Shown here: positions 62,524 to 64,000 of the stretch, in pieces
Numbering within the stretch: position 1 is the stretch's first letter
Layout: the number at the start of each line of letters is the position of its first letter
Source of the DNA: Microcella alkalica
Lineage (GTDB): Bacteria > Actinomycetota > Actinomycetes > Actinomycetales > Microbacteriaceae
NCBI RefSeq assembly: GCF_014137945.1
Contig: NZ_JACGWX010000002.1
Span: forward strand, 429,077 to 493,076
Direction of reading: 5' to 3'
Length of the DNA stretch: 64,000 bases
Made by a program: the position numbers and the translations under genes
The notes under the pieces: generated by a model
What the model was told of the DNA's origin: nothing
Database searches by the model: none
The model's input: only the letters and a program-made list of their open reading frames with translations

Positions 62524-64000
62524 ATGTTCCGGAAGATCCTTGTAGCCAACCGCGGCGAGATCGCGATCCGCGCCTTCCGAGCCGCATACGAGCTTGGCGC
62601 GAGAACGGTCGCCGTCTTCCCCTACGAGGATCGCAATTCCATGCATCGGCTCAAGGCCGACGAGGCGTACCAGATCGGCGAGCCCGGCCATCCCGTGCGC
62701 GCCTACCTGGATGTCGCGGAGATCATCCGCGTCGCGAAGGAGAGCGGTGCCGACGCCATCTACCCCGGCTACGGCTTCCTGAGCGAGAATCCGGACCTCG
62801 CGCAGGCCGCTGCCGACGCGGGCATCGCCTTCATCGGCCCGCCGCGCGCAGTTCTCGAGATGGCGGGGAACAAGGTCACCGCGAAGGAGCACGCGATCGC
62901 AGCGGGCGTCCCGGTTCTGAAGTCGAGTCCCGCGACGACCGACATCGAAGTCCTCGTCGCGGCCGCGGACGACATCGGCTTCCCCATCTTCGCGAAGGCC
63001 GTCGCCGGCGGCGGCGGGCGGGGGATGCGACGGGTCGAGAGCCGCGACGACCTGCGGTCCGCGCTCGAGGCCGCCATGCGCGAGGCGGACAGCGCCTTCG
63101 GCGACCCGACGATGTTCGTCGAGCAGGCGGTCGTGCGCCCTCGCCACATCGAGGTGCAGATCCTCGCGGACTCCCACGGCGAGACGGTGCACCTGTTCGA
63201 GCGAGACTGCTCGGTGCAGCGCCGCCATCAGAAGGTGGTGGAGATCGCTCCGGCCCCGAACCTCAATGAGGATGTCCGCCAGGCGATGTACCGCGACGCG
63301 GTCGCCTTCGCCCGGTCCATCGGCTACGTCAACGCCGGAACGGTCGAGTTCCTGCTCGACACGGCGGGGGGAGCGCGAGGGCGAGCACGTGTTCATCGAG
63401 ATGAACCCGCGCATCCAGGTCGAGCACACGGTGACCGAGGAGATCACCGACGTCGATCTGGTGCAATCGCAGATGCGCATCGCCTACGGGCAGTCGCTCG
63501 CTGAACTCGGCCTTAAGCAGGAGCAGATCCACCTTCGGGGGGCGGCGCTGCAGTGCCGCATCACGACGGAGGACCCGGCGAGCGGGTTCCGTCCCCGACA
63601 CGGGCAAGATCACGACCTACCGCTCGCCGGGTGGTGCCGGGGTCCGCCTGGACGGCGGCACGATCGCCTCCGGTGCGCAGATCTCGCCCCCACTTCGACT
63701 CGATGCTCGCGAAGATGACCTGCCGCGGGCGCGACTTCGGCGCCGCGGTCGCGCGCGCGAGGCGCGGTCTCGCCGAGTTCCGCATCCGCGGCGTCACCAC
63801 GAACATCCCGTTCCTCCAGGCGGTGCTCGACGACCCGCAGTTCCAGGCGGGCGATCTGAGCACCTCCTTCATCGACGAACGACCCGAGCTCGTGCGGGCG
63901 AACATCTCGAAGGATCGCGGCACGAAGGTGCTCAACTGGCTCGCCGACATCACGGTCAACCAGCCGAACGGCGCGGGCGCCGCCGCGATCGACCCCGCGA
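62524..64000 (+). CDS. pyc: Pyruvate carboxylase, N-terminal part, with three frameshifts, cut by window end
   Basis: The visible ~490 residues are the biotin carboxylase part: [54 protein letters not shown] (ATP-grasp loop), [30 protein letters not shown] and [22 protein letters not shown], then [16 protein letters not shown], typical of pyruvate rather than acetyl-CoA carboxylase. The frame breaks in the G6 run 63366-63371, the C4 run 63593-63596 and the C5 run 63687-63691; each is restored by removing one base. Three such lesions within 330 bases in a conserved gene point to sequence errors. GAGAGGA precedes ATG. The carboxyltransferase and biotinyl domains lie beyond the window. Confidence 0.9.

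Overview
The window is a GC-rich actinobacterial chromosome segment, most likely from the family Microbacteriaceae. The evidence is the base composition, the actinobacterial-only families (DUF5997, DUF6098, the cysteine-free HesB-like protein, the GarA/FtsR cell-cycle cluster) and a promoter style in which a TANNNT -10 box sits 6-8 bases before the start codon in about twenty genes, as expected for leaderless transcripts. It is mostly ordinary chromosomal housekeeping and metabolic DNA with one insertion sequence. I see no tRNA, rRNA, CRISPR array, prophage or large biosynthetic cluster.

Layout. 1-7.5 kb: a MerR regulator (cut by the window edge) divergent from NADP glutamate dehydrogenase, a LysR-type sensor domain divergent from DUF5997, DUF2130, a frameshifted serine hydrolase, the msrBA repair operon and an ACR3-like carrier. 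7.7-10.2 kb: two coupled CNNM/CBS membrane proteins. 10.4-12.1 kb: an IS5-family element inserted exactly between an orphan UDP-sugar dehydrogenase C-terminal domain and an ANTAR remnant. 12.2-15.9 kb: a three-gene GT4 / (alpha/alpha)6-barrel / GH130 glycan operon. 15.9-19.6 kb: a metal-linked region with a flavoprotein monooxygenase, a second ACR3-like carrier and a methyltransferase in one operon, and an ArsR/SmtB repressor with a His-rich 51-residue protein in another. Both promoters carry the same operator-like palindrome. 19.6-28.4 kb: EamA transporter, alcohol dehydrogenase, flotillin, VOC protein, GNAT, argG, and an HTH regulator divergent from an alpha/beta hydrolase pair. 28.9-38 kb: DEAD-box helicase, pfkB-surE, an ArsR-SRPBCC pair, rlmN, YciI, a phosphoribosyltransferase fused to a membrane domain, and gapB. 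38-42.8 kb: glutaryl-CoA dehydrogenase divergent from a CaiB CoA-transferase, then a succinate-semialdehyde dehydrogenase. 42.9-51 kb: flavodoxin-like protein, spermidine synthase-like protein, and a translationally coupled chain (receiver, HEAT protein, membrane GT2, then membrane protein and FAD oxidase) divergent from a large sensor kinase. 51-58.9 kb: HesB-like, L-lactate dehydrogenase, S4 protein, DUF6098, topoisomerase IB, GH15, G6PDH, SDR and a repeat protein. 59-64 kb: pgsA-garA-ftsR, a second MerR, ParA and pyruvate carboxylase (truncated by the window end).

How they work together. The best candidates for little-described biology are the receiver/HEAT/GT2 cassette with its divergent kinase (a possible signal-gated polysaccharide synthase), the zinc-type sensor that appears to share operators with an ACR3-like export operon, and the GT4/GH130 operon. 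At the architecture level, convergent genes repeatedly share the palindrome CTAG as overlapping stop codons, and the IS element has used exactly such a site as its target.

Caution on quality. At least eight single-base frameshifts break otherwise intact conserved genes (serine hydrolase, transposase, methyltransferase, VOC protein, ParA, and pyruvate carboxylase three times). Most are an extra base in a short G, C or A run, which looks more like sequencing error than gene decay.
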